Assembly: GCA_032358165.1 (NCBI GenBank)
Contig: JAALGY010000053.1
Coordinates: 2,666,001-2,730,000, forward strand
Origin: Diplosphaera chodatii
Lineage: Eukaryota > Chlorophyta > Trebouxiophyceae > Prasiolales > Stichococcaceae
Reading direction: 5' to 3'
Length of the DNA: 64,000 nucleotides
Shown here: positions 11,093-23,786 of the stretch, one piece after another
Position numbering within the stretch: the stretch's first letter is position 1
Layout: each line of letters begins with the position of its first letter
Program-made: the position numbers and the translations under genes
The notes under the pieces: generated by a model
Told to the model about the DNA's origin: nothing
The model's input: only the letters and a program-made list of their open reading frames with translations
The model's database searches: none

Positions 11093-14000
11093 ATGTGCGC
11101 TGCTGTGCAGGTCGGAACCGCCGCCGTGGCGGTTGTCGCGCTGCTGGCAGCCTTCTCAGCTGCACCGGCGGTGAGCCCTGTTGCGTGACTCCGAAAGGGA
11201 GATGTCTCCGCTGTGCTGGCCTGCCAGCAAACGTCAGTCTAACTGGCAGGCGGCTGTTGCACCGGCCATGCCGCCATCTGCCACATGAGTGGTTTCAGGC
11301 GGCCTGAAAGGCAGTTCTACACAGAGCCCTGGCCAGCGCTCATGCCTTCCTCATACCTTTCGCCCCTTTTTCCGCAGCAAGCGCAAAACATCACGGATGT
11401 GGACATCCTCAACTTCGCGCTGAACCTGGAGTACCTGGAGGCGTCCTTCTACAACTGGTGCGCCCCACCCTGCAGCACCCCCTTCAGACAGAAATCCCCA
11501 CTTTGACTCTTTTACCACAGACAGTGCGTTTCCTATAGCCCACTGATCTGCTTGAAGGGCGGCACAATGCCGAAGCCAGCCCAGTAGTGTGGTACGGCGT
11601 AGTCACGGCGGTGCAGCTCTGACAACCAGTACACAGAGCGAGCTGCGAGTAAGAGCGTCTGCTGCACGTACCCTGCTGAGCGAGTCTGGTGCCTCCTACA
11701 GGGCGGTGAACGGCACCAACCTGCCGGCCTCGCTGCGCGGCAGCGGCGGCGGCCGCGCCATCGGCGGCCAGAAGGCCAACCTGACCGGCGAAGTGCTGGT
11801 GAGTGCTGCAGCAGCTTTCTGACGGCGGATGCACGGAGCTCATGCAGTGCAGTGAGTCGAGCACGTTTGGGCAGGACTTACAGCCAGTCATCAGACGCAA
11901 CACTCTGATTGACTACAGATTCTGCACAGAATGACCCCGCAGTGGCGTCGGCCATGTGACCATCGTTGGCTGACAAACAGAACTGACATCTTGTGCCCGC
12001 TTACCGCAGGCTTACGCTACGGAGATCGCGACCGATGAGGTCAACCACGTCAGGTTCCTGCGCGCGGCGCTGGGATCCGCCGCCGTGGCGGTGCGTGTAG
12101 TCTCAATATCTTTGCAGCCAACTGCTCCCCTATACTGCACAGCTCGGCATCGTTGTACCTCTGCTGCTCACCTGGCTGCTGCTGTGATGGACCTAAGCTG
12201 CTGCAGCTGCCGTGCTCAAGCCCCCCTGTGGCGCCCGCAGATGCCCCAGCTCAACATCGGCAGCTCCTTCGCCACCGCTGCCAACGCCGCCTTCAACACC
12301 ACGCTGCCCGCGCCCTTCAACCCGTGCGCCCCTGCTGCTCCAGCTGGACATGCACATGTTCAAGCGCTGATCACACCCGCAGTCCGTGCAGATCCTTCTC
12401 AACGTCCCTAAGATCCCTAAGATCCCATGTAAGGGTGGCGTGCCAGGCACACTGGTGTTGCCAGCTGGCCACCAGTGGTCTTGAACGCAATCAACATCGT
12501 GGTGGTCTAGCTGTGCGACTAATGAGACGCCTCTCTGCGCTGCTGCAGCTACGCCAACGACCTGTTCTTCATGCACGGCGCCTTCATCTTTGAGGACGTC
12601 GGCGTGACCGCCTACAAGGTGCGCATGCGGCAGGGCTGCCGAGCCCACCCTGTATGCAAACGTGACAGGCGCCCGCCCTAGTCCTGGTCACGACTGCTGG
12701 CACAGTGATGCATGATGGGAGTGCAAACTGCAAACAGCATGGTTGGGTGTTTCCAGCCGAGGCGGGGCGCTGAGCTGTCGTCCTGTGCCCCATTCGCAGG
12801 GCGCGGCCGCCCTCATCACCACCCCCGCCTACCTGACCGCCGCCGCGGGCATCCTGGCTGTGGAGGCCTACCACGCTGGTGAGGCCCGTTGTTGTGGACC
12901 CCACCTTGCGGGGATGACGTGATGACCCTGCAGCAGGCCCGTGGCAGCGCCTGTGCGCACTGCCTGCAGCGCTGGCATGCGGAGATCACAGGGCAGCAGG
13001 TGGGGCGCGCTTCCAGCGCGCTCCGGCTCAGTCGGACGTGCCAAAGCTGAGCCCTGGTCCGTCCCGCAGGCCTGGTACGCAACTACCTGTACCAGAACGC
13101 CAACGTGACGGTGGAGGTGTACGGCGTCAATGTGTCCACCATCGTCGACGTGAGAGTCCCCGCACCCCGCCCCAGCGCGGCCCACCCCCTTGAAACCCGC
13201 TGTCGCAGCACATGTGCAGCACATGCATGCCGCTCTGTAGCAGCTTGGCGAGTCGGCACCCCAGCAGCAGGGCCGCCAGTTGTGCTGCTGCATGTGGAAT
13301 TATTCTGCTGCAGCAGCAACAGCAGGCAGCACTGCTGCTGCTAGCCGGCAAACTCTGAGTCACCCCTTTACCCTGTCTCCTACCCTGTCTCTTCGAATGC
13401 AGAACATCGCGAAGCTGCGCTCAGCGGCGTCCGGCCTGCCCGCAGACATGCCAAATGACTTCGGCGTGATCGTCAACGGCACCTCCCGCCTGGTGAGCTG
13501 CACCCTCCACCCTACACAATGCAATGCTGTGCTTCCACATGTCAGAACATGATGCATCGGCCGCCACTGTGGTGAGGCCGCTCAACGCGCAGCGCAGCCT
13601 CAAGCCCTGCTGCTGTCAACTCTGTGGGCGGGGCCAGCACTGTCGGAAGCCTGCCGCCTTTGGCCCGGCTGCAGCATGTCACCCGCCCCAGACCCTCCGC
13701 CGATGGCTCAGGTTTGCCCTCGTGCTAATTTGCAAACACCCACCGCCGCAGGTGCCCACCGACGCGAACGGCATCGTGTACAGCCGCACCCCGGCCCAGG
13801 TGGTGTCCATCGTCACGCTGGGCGGCGCGAACGGCACCGGCGGCTTCTACCCCAACGGCCTCAACGGCAACATCAAGTGCGGCCTGAGCTCCATGCAAAT
13901 GCCACTGGCGGGCTGCTCTGTCTTGTGACCTCAACCCATACGAGATGTGCTTCCCGCCGGATGCTTGTGCCAGCATGTCCTGGCACGAGGCATCAAGCAG

Positions 14001-14717
14001 CCAGTATGCGGCTGAGCGCGCCGCCAGCGCACCAAACGATGGGCGGCGGACGCACCTGCGAACCCAAGTTTTTTGCACCTCACAAATATCCCAATGCCCC
14101 AGGACTCCCACACTGGACAAGCGCTGAGCTGTTTTTTCCACCACCCTGCAGCGCCACGCTGGCGTCCAGCGACTCGGTGACGGTGGGCGACTCCACGCCG
14201 TCGGGCATGACGCCCATCAACGTCGGCACCGGCGCCGCCGCCCCCGCGTCCTCCCCCAGTGCGCGCCTGCTCACCACCCCTGCAAACCTGCTTGGCGCAG
14301 GTCACCCCGTGTTCGTGTCGTGCTGCATGAGGGGAGGCACGAAGCATGATGGCAGAGCTCCAGTGCGCCGGCTTTCAAATGCTGACACCAGCGCATGGCC
14401 TCTGCCATCAGCTGCTGGCGCGTGCCGCTGCTCTGCCGAACCAGAGCTGTCGTGAGTTGGGGGCCTGCAGTGTGATGGCAAACACCTGATGCGCTTCGCG
14501 ACTGGCTGCAGGCGGCGACTCGCCTGACGGTTCACCATCTGGCTCCCCGTCTGAGGACGGCTCCCCTGCGGGCTCCCCTGGGAGCGCTGCCGGCGGCGCC
14601 GGTTCCCCTGGATCAGCCCCCGCGCCCGCCCCCCAGAGCAGCGTCCTGGGCGCCAGCATGTCCGCGGCCGCGCTGTTCGCCGCCGCCGCCGCCGGCGCCA
14701 CCCTGCTGCTGGCTTAG
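11093..14717 (+). CDS. Desiccation-related protein PCC13-62-like, ferritin-like domain
   Basis: Twelve exons join in phase to 405 residues: 11093-11170, 11378-11457, 11702-11798, 12010-12090, 12241-12323, 12549-12618, 12800-12878, 13070-13149, 13403-13492, 13752-13876, 14152-14300 and 14512-14717. Exon 1 is a signal peptide ([15 protein letters not shown]). The ferritin-like fold follows: [56 protein letters not shown] and [15 protein letters not shown], the four-helix pattern of plant PCC13-62 and bacterial homologues. Such proteins are linked to desiccation tolerance; their biochemical role is unknown. The C terminus has a Gly/Ser/Pro-rich linker and then a hydrophobic run ending in GATLLLA at the stop, which could be a GPI attachment signal or a wall-tethering tail. 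Confidence 0.9.
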
Positions 14718-15483
14718 GCGGCACCGCTCCCTCAGAGGAGGAAGGGGAACCAACTTGCAGGAGCCCCGCCCTCTGGGTTTGGGAGCCTGTGCACTGGCGC
14801 CGCTGTCGGAAGGGGGCAGCGCGGGCGGCAGAACAGACAGCCGGGCCCCGATTTCTGCGCTGGGTAGCCAGCTAGAGGAGCACCCCATTGCATGGCATGC
14901 ACAGCCGGTCTCACGGCACACGCTGCAGAGGGCAGCCCAATACTATAAATCATGTTGACGGGGGTGATGGAGGCCAGCGCGCAGCGGGTCGCGATCCTGA
15001 AATATGCTGCACGCACTAGTCACGGGTGTCGTTCAGCCCCTACCTGGATTTTGGGGTGCCGTTCATCAGTGACAAATTCTTTTGGAACGTCCCAGCACTG
15101 CTGCCCTGTCTTTTCCGCATATCGCGTGATGGTAATGCACGAAGTAGAGCAGCTCTGTTACAGATGACCCACATCACCATCCTCATGAATCGCATCCACA
15201 CCTCGCACTTGCAAATGATTAGCGATGGCACACAGCAAAATGTGTGTCCAGTAAGGTCAATTCAATGTAGCGCACACAACACAAACCATAACCAGTTCTC
15301 AGGACACCTGCTGCGATCAGCTACAGGGGTGCTGCTCTGGGGCAGCGTAGCAGTGTACACAAAGATAACCAACAGTGTACATCAGCGGCGGTGCCTTGCT
15401 CAGTAAGCCTCTGCATCGTGCCACTGCCAGCTCGACAGCCTGCAGGGCTCCAAAACTGTGCTGCCGGCCCCCTCGCCATGGCA
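14718..15483. other. Convergent spacer
   Basis: This holds the 3' ends of the PCC13-62 gene (+) and the coiled-coil gene (-). TTACA at 15158-15162 is a minus-strand TGTAA and a likely poly(A) signal for the latter. I see no gene. Confidence 0.4.
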
Positions 15484-16643
15484 TCAGTCCGCACACGTCG
15501 CCTGGTTCAACCGCAGCTTGTCCGACGTCTTCCTGCAGCCAGCATCACTTGCTGTGTCAGCAGGCCACAGGATGCTGCCTGCACCACCTCAGTGGGTGTT
15601 GTGCCGGCGGCAGGAGAGCACAACGTCCAGAGCGCCATGTGAACACGGCAAGCGCCAGGCCGTGCGCCGATTGTGACCGGGGGGCGACAGGTGGCGCCGC
15701 CGGTGCGGGGTAAAACATGAACCCGCGTCAGCGGCAGCCGCACTGGAAGCAGGAAGGCGCACCGCAGCGCGTCGTTCAGGTTGTCGCGCAGCAGCATGGA
15801 CTGCGCCGCCGCGCGCAGCAGCCGCATGCCGTCCCGCCGCTCCGCCCGCTGCAGCTCGTCCTGCCCTGCAGCGAACGACCGCAACCCGGGGTCGCGCGGC
15901 ACCGACGAAGCACATGCGCTGCTGTTACAGCGTGGCAGGAGCTGAACCCCACCTCAGTCCATGAACCGCAAGGGGGCATGCAACACAACAAAATCTCACC
16001 GAGCCTGCTGCGGAGCTGGTCGTACGCCGAAAGCGCCCGGTCGAGCTCGTCGCGGGCGTACGTCTGGTACCGCGCCAGGTAGCTGTCCCGCGGCTCCCGC
16101 ATCGTGGGGTCCGCCTCCAGCATCGCCTGCGCAGTCGCTCACGGTTGGTGTACAGGCGCCATGCGCTCTGACTTGTCATCACGCACGCTGTGCTGATCCT
16201 GTAGTACCTCGAGCAGTTGCACAACGTTTCAACCGTCCTCGTCCATGCGCAGCTGGCTGACTAGCTGCGATGTCAGCGCGAGCCGGCCGTTGTACTGATC
16301 ATCAGGGTCAGCTGCCGCACACCTGCTGGGCTGAGTCGCGGATGTAGCTGGCATTGTCCAGCGCCTCCTCCTGCAAAATGGCATTATCGATAATCAACAA
16401 CAAGTGAGTGCCCTGACATCGATCGTGCGTCCTGGAACTTGCAGTTCGCAGGTAATGCAGCTGATGTTGAAGAGGGTGATCAATGTGCAGTCAGTGGCGC
16501 CGCACCAGGTTGGACTGCACTGCGTCAACGTCCCGCAGGTTTGCGCCGTCTACACCATGCGTGCATGTTCTGACGTGCTGCATCTGCAGACGGGGCGCCC
16601 TGCAGATCTGCAGCAGGCGTCCCGCGCTGAAGAGCATGGCCAT
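15484..16643 (-). CDS. Uncharacterised helical / coiled-coil protein
   Basis: Six exons can be joined in phase to 178 residues: 16643-16506, 16370-16323, 16294-16234, 16137-16000, 15865-15763 and 15532-15484. I do not recognise the family. From about residue 35 the product is charged and helical, for example DVDAVQSNLEEALDNASYI, then ARDELDRALSAYDQLRSRLG and AERRDGMRLLRAAAQSML, ending in DKLRLNQATCAD. There is no membrane segment or signal peptide. The third-exon acceptor is ambiguous, with a GAG acceptor giving the phase used here. Exon 1 may be mis-set, because the conserved-looking part begins at GANLRDVDAV. The helices vaguely recall GAT or coat-associated domains, but I would not assign one. 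Confidence 0.6.
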
Positions 16644-17064
16644 CGGTCTGCTTCCAGGTCACCCCAAGTTGTTTTGCGAGCTGCAACAGGCAAGCCCGTG
16701 ACGCAACGCAGCTTGGGATCAGTGCAGTGCCTTGTATCGACGCAGAACATGTTTTGCAGCCACGCACAGGCGCTGCACCTGCAGAATGCAGAGTTGGTCC
16801 ACGTCAGCAGGTCCGAGGCTGGGGTTTTGCTGCGCAAACTGCAAACTGCCAGCCGAGTTTGCCTTTTATCTGCATGGCGTGTGCCTCGTTTGGATACAGC
16901 AGAACACCATCTGCATGTGTACCGAGGTAGTCTTATAGTCCTGCTTGCATCATGCCAGCATCACAGCATTTGTTTAAGATGTGCGGTACAGTCTTTGTTC
17001 AGACCACCCACAAAAACAGAGCACATACAGCAAGATGTTGCATTTGTGCCAGTGTAGCTTGAAC
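16644..17064. other. Spacer between two minus-strand genes
   Basis: No exon is supported. It should hold the 3' UTR of the acid phosphatase and the promoter of the coiled-coil gene. Confidence 0.35.
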
Positions 17065-20000
17065 CTAGGCGAAGATGGACATGCGTAAATTACGTCCTCC
17101 TGCAGCACTGCTGACCGGCTTCTCCGTCAGCTGCGAGCGCTCCGGCGCATGAGGGCACGCCACAAATTTGCATTGGTGGAACCATGGGTCTCGTCGTCGG
17201 CTTGCAGCGGGTGTGCCAGGGGCAGCCTCAGCCGGCGGCGGCGGAGGCGGCGGCGGTCTCCCCGGCGTCGTAGCGCGGCTGCTTGGCGGGCGCGGGCGCG
17301 GTGCTGGCGGCCTTCGCCGGCGCCCTGGCAGGGGACGCGGCGGGCGCGGGGTACACGGGCGGCTACTTGGCGCGGCCGGCGCCGACGGACCTGGCGGACG
17401 GCGCCAGCGGCGGGGCTGCTGCCGCTTGTTGGGGCAGCTGCAGCAGCATGCCGTGGCCATGGGAGAGTGTCAGGATGACAGGCTGAAGCTGTGTGGACGC
17501 AGAGTGCTGTGCCCATATGTAATGGAGCCTGAGCTTGAGTGGTCCTACACATGTGGCGGATGCGCAGTTGTCCTATGCACACATATGCGCACACGATCAA
17601 CGCTGCGCACTCGTCAATCAGGCGCTCGATGAAATAGGCGTCGGCGTAGGTGGAGACGCCGTCCTGGTTGCGGTTCCAGGACCACCGCGCGTGCGTCTGG
17701 TTCAGGATGTCCAGCACGCCGTGCCCGAAGCTGGGCTCCCTATGCTCAGCAGCAAGCAGAAGCGCGTCATGTTTGGCAGGGACTGGCAGCAGCCAAATCT
17801 GCAGGTGCTCTGGAAGTTTGGATCCATGCACTGACAGCACCGAGAGATATAGATTGGAGACATCACAACAATGCAAGGGGCATAGGATCAGAAGTGCAGT
17901 TCGTGCAGTCATGATCACGCTGTTCCTCTGGACAAAGGGCAGCGCACCTGTAGGCGGACCATTCCGGCTGGTCGGGTGGGCAGTACGTCTCGTTACCCTC
18001 GACGGTCGAAGAAGGACGGACAGAACTCTGCGCACCAGGGTGGGTGCTGTTCAAACATGCTCAGCAGCAGAACTGCAGGCTGCAGCAACGTGTATCAAAG
18101 GCCGGAGGTGGCGGCGCCAGCACACGATGGCATGGGACCGTGCATGGGAAACTACAGCTGGCTGTACACCGACAGCTGCTCATCTGGCTGGTACCACGGC
18201 TGCTTGTGGGTGCCGCCGGGCACAGGGCACGCCTATAACAGTGTTGACCCTAGTCGATCATGGTCCAGACGTCTCCACAGGGCGATGCGCATCGTATACA
18301 TCGCAGCAGCACGACATGCTTGCACAGGCACCGCTGCAACCAAGTGAAGAGGGCAAGATCTCGATATGCTGGCCGGGCGCAGGAGTCATGCGGAAACTCC
18401 TGCGCACCGCAGCGGTGTAGTTGACGAAGGTCGTGTTGAGCTGCTCTGTGTTCCCTGCAAGGCACACTCGGGTGAGTCGCATGGGCATCTCACGACAAAC
18501 CTTCTGCAGCGCCGCCGCGCCAGGCTGCGGGATGCAACAGATGCGCCTCACACATGTCTGTCTGCATTCTGTCTCCCTGGGTCTGGTGAGATTCTGCAGT
18601 ACCGCACCTCCATCGCCGATGGTGATGTAGGTGGTGCCACAGCCATTCAGCTGGTAGTTGTACACCGGCTGGCTGCGCTCGTACGCTGCAGGACAGGAGA
18701 CACCACACTTGTGCCATGTATAACTCCATTATTCGGTCAACATGTGTACACTGCAATGCTGGTTCCACAGGCACGAGCACAGCCTGCTAGCAGGTCATCT
18801 TCGGCACAAGGCCCGGGGCTGTTGCAGTGTCCATGACCCTTCATCAAACCCGCAATGGTGTCGTGCTCGAGCTGAGCTGCCAACAAGCAGCGGCTGTGTT
18901 GTCTTTAATACAGACTGCACTCTCAGGTGGAGAGCGGTCTCATCTTGCAGTGCTGCTGACAACGAAGTGTGTGTGTGACAATCCAGTTTGCTGATTTGAC
19001 TCTTGACTTCTTGGATAGTAGGAGCCAAGGGCGCACCGTGCACATGGCCGCTGAAGGCGGCGTCCACACCGTACTCGAAGAACAGCGGCTCGTACATTTG
19101 CCGGAAGCACTCGTTCTCCTATGCAGCAGGAATCATCAGGGGTTCTGCACTGCCATTGTGCTGCAGGACTCTGCTGGATATAGTAACATCTTGAGCAGCT
19201 TGAGAGACATGGGAGTGTGTGCGAGGTGAATGGATCACAGCATGTGCAATCTAGTGGATGCCTCTCTGGGCAACAGCCTCCACAACACCTTGTAGTGCGT
19301 CAGATAGGTGTTGAACACTGGGGCATGGAAAGCTGCAGAAGCGCAACAGCATAGCAATCAGCATCGACTGGTAAGTACACATATTTCAGGGGTGCTGTCT
19401 GTGCGACTGATGCATGCCCTGGTTGCAGAGGTAGACATAGGAGGGCATGGCAGGCACAGGTTAAAGGAGACCCGCAGTTTTTAGGCTGATGCGTGGCCAG
19501 CACTGATAGTGAGATGAAGCCACTGCTGGACTCACTTGCAATGAGCCAGGGTGTGCGCTGGCGGTCGAAGTTGTTCTTTAGGTCGTTCAGCAGCCAGGCG
19601 TACTGCATACAGCCATACACACAGCATGTCTCATGAGTGCTCTGGGGCAAGCAGCACACAGACAGGTGCCAGCCACGTCCGCCACGAAGCTACACATGCG
19701 GGCAGGGTGCATTGTGCAGATGCTTGTGTACAGTGCTGCCAACCTGTGGGCTGTCCTGGAAGAAGGCTGCAGGGTGGCAGGCAGACAACAACATCCGTCA
19801 GGGTTGTTGTATGCGTGTTTTGAGAGATGACAACAGGGAGAGCCTGAAGGCTGTCAGTTCATGCGACACAGCGCGCAGCACTTCGAGTTCGTGAGCTCAC
19901 GGATGTAGCTGCTCAGCACCAGCACGTGCGCAGGGCCCATCTGTCGCATTGCACGAACATCAGCCAGCGGTGAGTGTGCACACAATAGTGTTGCAAACAT

Positions 20001-23000
20001 TGCTGCACGTGTTCACACACCCCAACTTTGGACCAACTGCAACTCTCGAATAGGGATGGAAGCTTACATCCAGGCTGAAGTACTGGTTTGTCGGTGATCC
20101 TGCAGCCATGCACCAGCTTTGCCGTCTGTACACTCTAGCATGGACCAGCACTACGCAGCATCTGATGATGGTGCAGGTGTGCGAGACCAAGTTATAGTCT
20201 AGGCAGACCTGGCAACTCCTGAACAGCTCGCTCACCTGACACTGTGTTGCCCATTGGGTAGCGATGCGAGTATGAGGCAAACTTGGTACCATCTGACTGA
20301 TAATCTGCAAGGAGAGGGCAGCCCTGAGAACGTGGACAAACAGCCGTCACGCTGCCCATCGTGGACAAGTCATTAGAGGGCGTGCAAAAGCAGGATTTCA
20401 TGTACGTCGGCACTGCCGACTTGCAAGCAGAGAACAATGGCGGCTGTGTGCAACTGCGCACCAATCTCATGGTTGCCGGGCACCGACACATGCGGCACCT
20501 GCGACGCTGATGCCACATGGGGTCCTGCTGTCATCATCAAGTGCTCCAAACGGCCACTTGACCTGACATGCAGGAGCAACGGCCCTGCGCCTCTGCACAC
20601 TGTGCAGGTGCCGCTGGGCAGGGCGGTGGGTATGGACCTTGGAAAACACGGGCTCGGTGAAGCGGCCCCAGGCGTCCCACCGCTGCTGGTTGGTCACATT
20701 CAGGTCCGCAGTGTACAGCAGCAGCGAGTCCTGCACAGATACGACACGCATGTGATATGCTTTTGAGACAGGAGGGTACCTTGTCAGCTGCACCACGGGC
20801 AGCAACGTGACCAAGGGCAGATATGCACATGGGCTGGACCAGCACTGGTCGATAGTTCTGCTCGGCAGGGGTGGCGTAGGGGACCCACATTGGTGTAGTG
20901 CTCATCAGCGTACACCAGGTCACCTGCGAGCAAGATCAGTCAAGTGTTGATGCTCGCATTGCACAAGTGTATTACCACGTAGATGCAGCCCCCAGCTGTG
21001 GCAACTAGTTGCATGCATTACCAATGTTCAGGATGACAATGGGCTTTGACGCTGCCAGATGGTCCAGGGTGGTCGAAGAGTTTGCGGTGTCGCCCAAGTC
21101 TGCTATCTGCACGTACACATTGACACATCGGTCAACCCCGCTACCTTCCAGCGTTGGTCCGACCCACCCCAGTGTCACCTAGCATCAGGAAAGTCCTGCA
21201 GCATGCCCCTGCCCTATGTAAACTCCTGCTTAGATACCATTCAGCAGACAAAATAGAGCACAGTAGTCATACCAGGCCGATGGGAAAGGGAAACGTCGAC
21301 GGTCCAGCGAGCGGCAGGGTCTTGACATGGTACACCTTGCTGCTGAAGATGCCGGTGGTGGCGTCCCCGACCTGCACCACAGGCCTGCAACGGCTTGGCC
21401 GGGATGTCATACCTGGCCACATTTGGCAGCCGCTGATGTCCACACCTACTGTTGGGGCCATGTGTGCAGTTCTTGGTAGCATGGCCGGCGCAGGCCAATG
21501 GGCTAGTTCCGTTTGCAAAGTGCAGCGAAAATGCCAGACAGGGCAGCGTGACCGACGCAAGCAAGCAGGCTCGCTACTAGACAGACCAGATCCTGGGGCC
21601 TCGCCTGGTAGTCGTACTCGGTGTCGGGCTCGAGGCCGGGCATGTACGCGGTGCTGATGATGCCGGAGGTGTAATTCTGAGCCTGCATTATAGCAACCGG
21701 CGCGACACCCACTGTAAAGGCAATGCTGTGCTCAGCCAAGTTGAGATCACGCAGTGCAACCTGGTGTCATCAAGGCCAAGCCCACATGCAGGTGACTGTA
21801 GGGTGCAGATGCACGTCGGCAGCAGGCCGTCATACCGGAGAGGTACCATTGTAGTCCAGGCTCCCATAGTAGAACTGCCTGTACGCCTGCAACTTGTTGC
21901 AGGCACAGCTCAGAATGGCAGTCGTGGCACGCTTACTGCAGATACGAATGATCACCTCAGTCGGTTGCGCATAAGCAGGCAGCTGATCAGGATCTGTATG
22001 CCATAGCAGCGTTTACATGAATCCATCAAAAACATCTGCCCACCGATGCGGATCCACCATTGGTCTGGTAGGGCTGGCTGCGGCCCTTTCCAGCAGCTGC
22101 AGTTGGCCTGTAGCGTACCTGCACTCCACAAGCCTGCATCAGCTACTGGAATGCTGCAGCAGGCTGCTCGCACTGCAGGCTGCTGTGCTGATGCTGCAGC
22201 GAGGCTAGGACACCAAGCCTCAAACTGCGCCTGGCTGTCAGCGGTGCTGGTGTCGGGCAGCTGCGGGTCGTGGCCGACGTCAGGGTTCCCTGTGACCCAT
22301 GTCACCAGCAGCGTGGAGGGATCCGCATACGTGATGTGCACCTGCAGCCCGCAGAATGTGCACATCTCCGAACACAGGCATCAACATGCACAGGCACGAC
22401 AGCAGACAAGCAATGGGCACCTCCACATGGTAGCAATGCAGGGTTTGGAGTAGGAGAGCAGCAGTACTTCACTGTGGCAGCAGGCAGGCGGCCTTCACCA
22501 GGCACTCTACTTGAGGGTGTCCAACGTCTGATAGTACCGCTCACCTGCTCAGGCTCATCTGGAGGCGTGCTGCGCGTCAGCCGCGGGTCGGACAGCGGCA
22601 GAGAACTGGTTCCCTGGCGCATCACAAAATAATGCAGCCTGGCACTCAGCAGCTTCAAGTGATTGTACACATGCAGAGACGACCGGAGGCAGGGAGCTTC
22701 GAAGCTTCAATTCATGTGATGCACCCTCACGCACCTTTCTGTTGCCAAATGCCGTCTGCAGGGCACCCCACGGTGATGTCAGCGCCACGGTGTTTATGTG
22801 TTTGTGGCATGCTAGTCCAGGTGAAGCGATGCTCTCAGAGAGTGCTGGCAGTGCGGCGGCAGGCCAGCTGCACCTTGTTGAAGAGCACTGTCTTCGGCAG
22901 GCTGAAGACGTCCGGCTGTTGCTGTTGCGTCACCAGCGGGGTGGTGGTGAGCTGCACAGCATATGGCGGCATGTGAAGAGCATCGTGGCTAGTGCTCGCA

Positions 23001-23786
23001 AATTCAATGGATGCGGTGGGGTCTGGATGCTCCATGCTAATTGCCATCAAGTATAGGCAACATGGAAACAGTGTCATGCGCAGATGTCCGCATGTACAGC
23101 AGGCACATGAGCGTTCAGCTGCCCTGCATCAGTTGACGCTGACACCAGCAGTGGACATAAGCAAGCTGCGTATGTGGCTTGAAGCAGTTGGCTGCAACGT
23201 GCAGATCGTATATCGGTTGCTGTGTGCAGCCACCATTCATTGCATAAAGGACATGACGCGGCGGCGCTGTGCGGCTAGCTGGCATCATCTGTTCCAACAC
23301 GCTTGCAATTCTGGCGTGCGTGCAGCTGCTGTGGCTCTCTACTGGCTGATCAAACGTCTATTTTGCTGCTCGATGCTGTGACCATCAGCAACTGCCATAC
23401 AACATGCACTCTGAAAACATGACGCACACGCCGCATCCCACTCAGCAGATGGGCACTACTGCTGAAGATAGCTCAGCCTGAAGTGTGTTGACGGCTGCAA
23501 GCGGAGCATCCTGCATGCTAGGCGTCGCACGTGGATCCTCTGTGCTTGCTGGTATCAACGACGCGTGCGTGCGAGCTGTCGGCAGCAGCCATTCGCATCC
23601 ATCCCTGTTGGAGCTAGCTGCTGAATGCTGAAACGGTAGGCCATGCATCTTCTTCCGAAAATGCCGGCCTACACGGCGGTCCATGGCTATCTCACTCACC
23701 TGGCGACCGTGGCCCACGGCTTGGGAGACGGCGCGCGCTGTGGCGACCGCCGACAGGAGCGCCAAAGCGAGTAGTGCGAGCCTCAT
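17065..23786 (-). CDS. Secreted purple acid phosphatase, 25 exons
   Basis: Exons in transcription order: 23786-23700, 22951-22874, 22755-22735, 22613-22545, 22341-22214, 22118-22058, 21886-21836, 21682-21605, 21371-21273, 21106-21022, 20923-20889, 20730-20638, 20498-20462, 20304-20236, 20099-20068, 19940-19901, 19766-19744, 19602-19536, 19332-19289, 19118-19037, 18685-18608, 18454-18408, 18027-17948, 17739-17611, 17437-17065. All phases agree; 661 residues. A signal peptide ([16 protein letters not shown]) leads to an N-terminal Fn3-like domain. All metal motifs follow: ADLGDT (Asp 227), GDLVY (254), GNHE (305), TFHAP (387) and GHVH (424/426), continuing to GHVHAYER. The enzyme hydrolyses phosphate esters at acid pH, typically outside the cell. 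Two exons are only 21 and 23 nt. Intron 8 has a GC donor. The last exon adds about 124 Pro/Arg-rich residues unlike the family; that end is doubtful. Confidence 0.92.
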
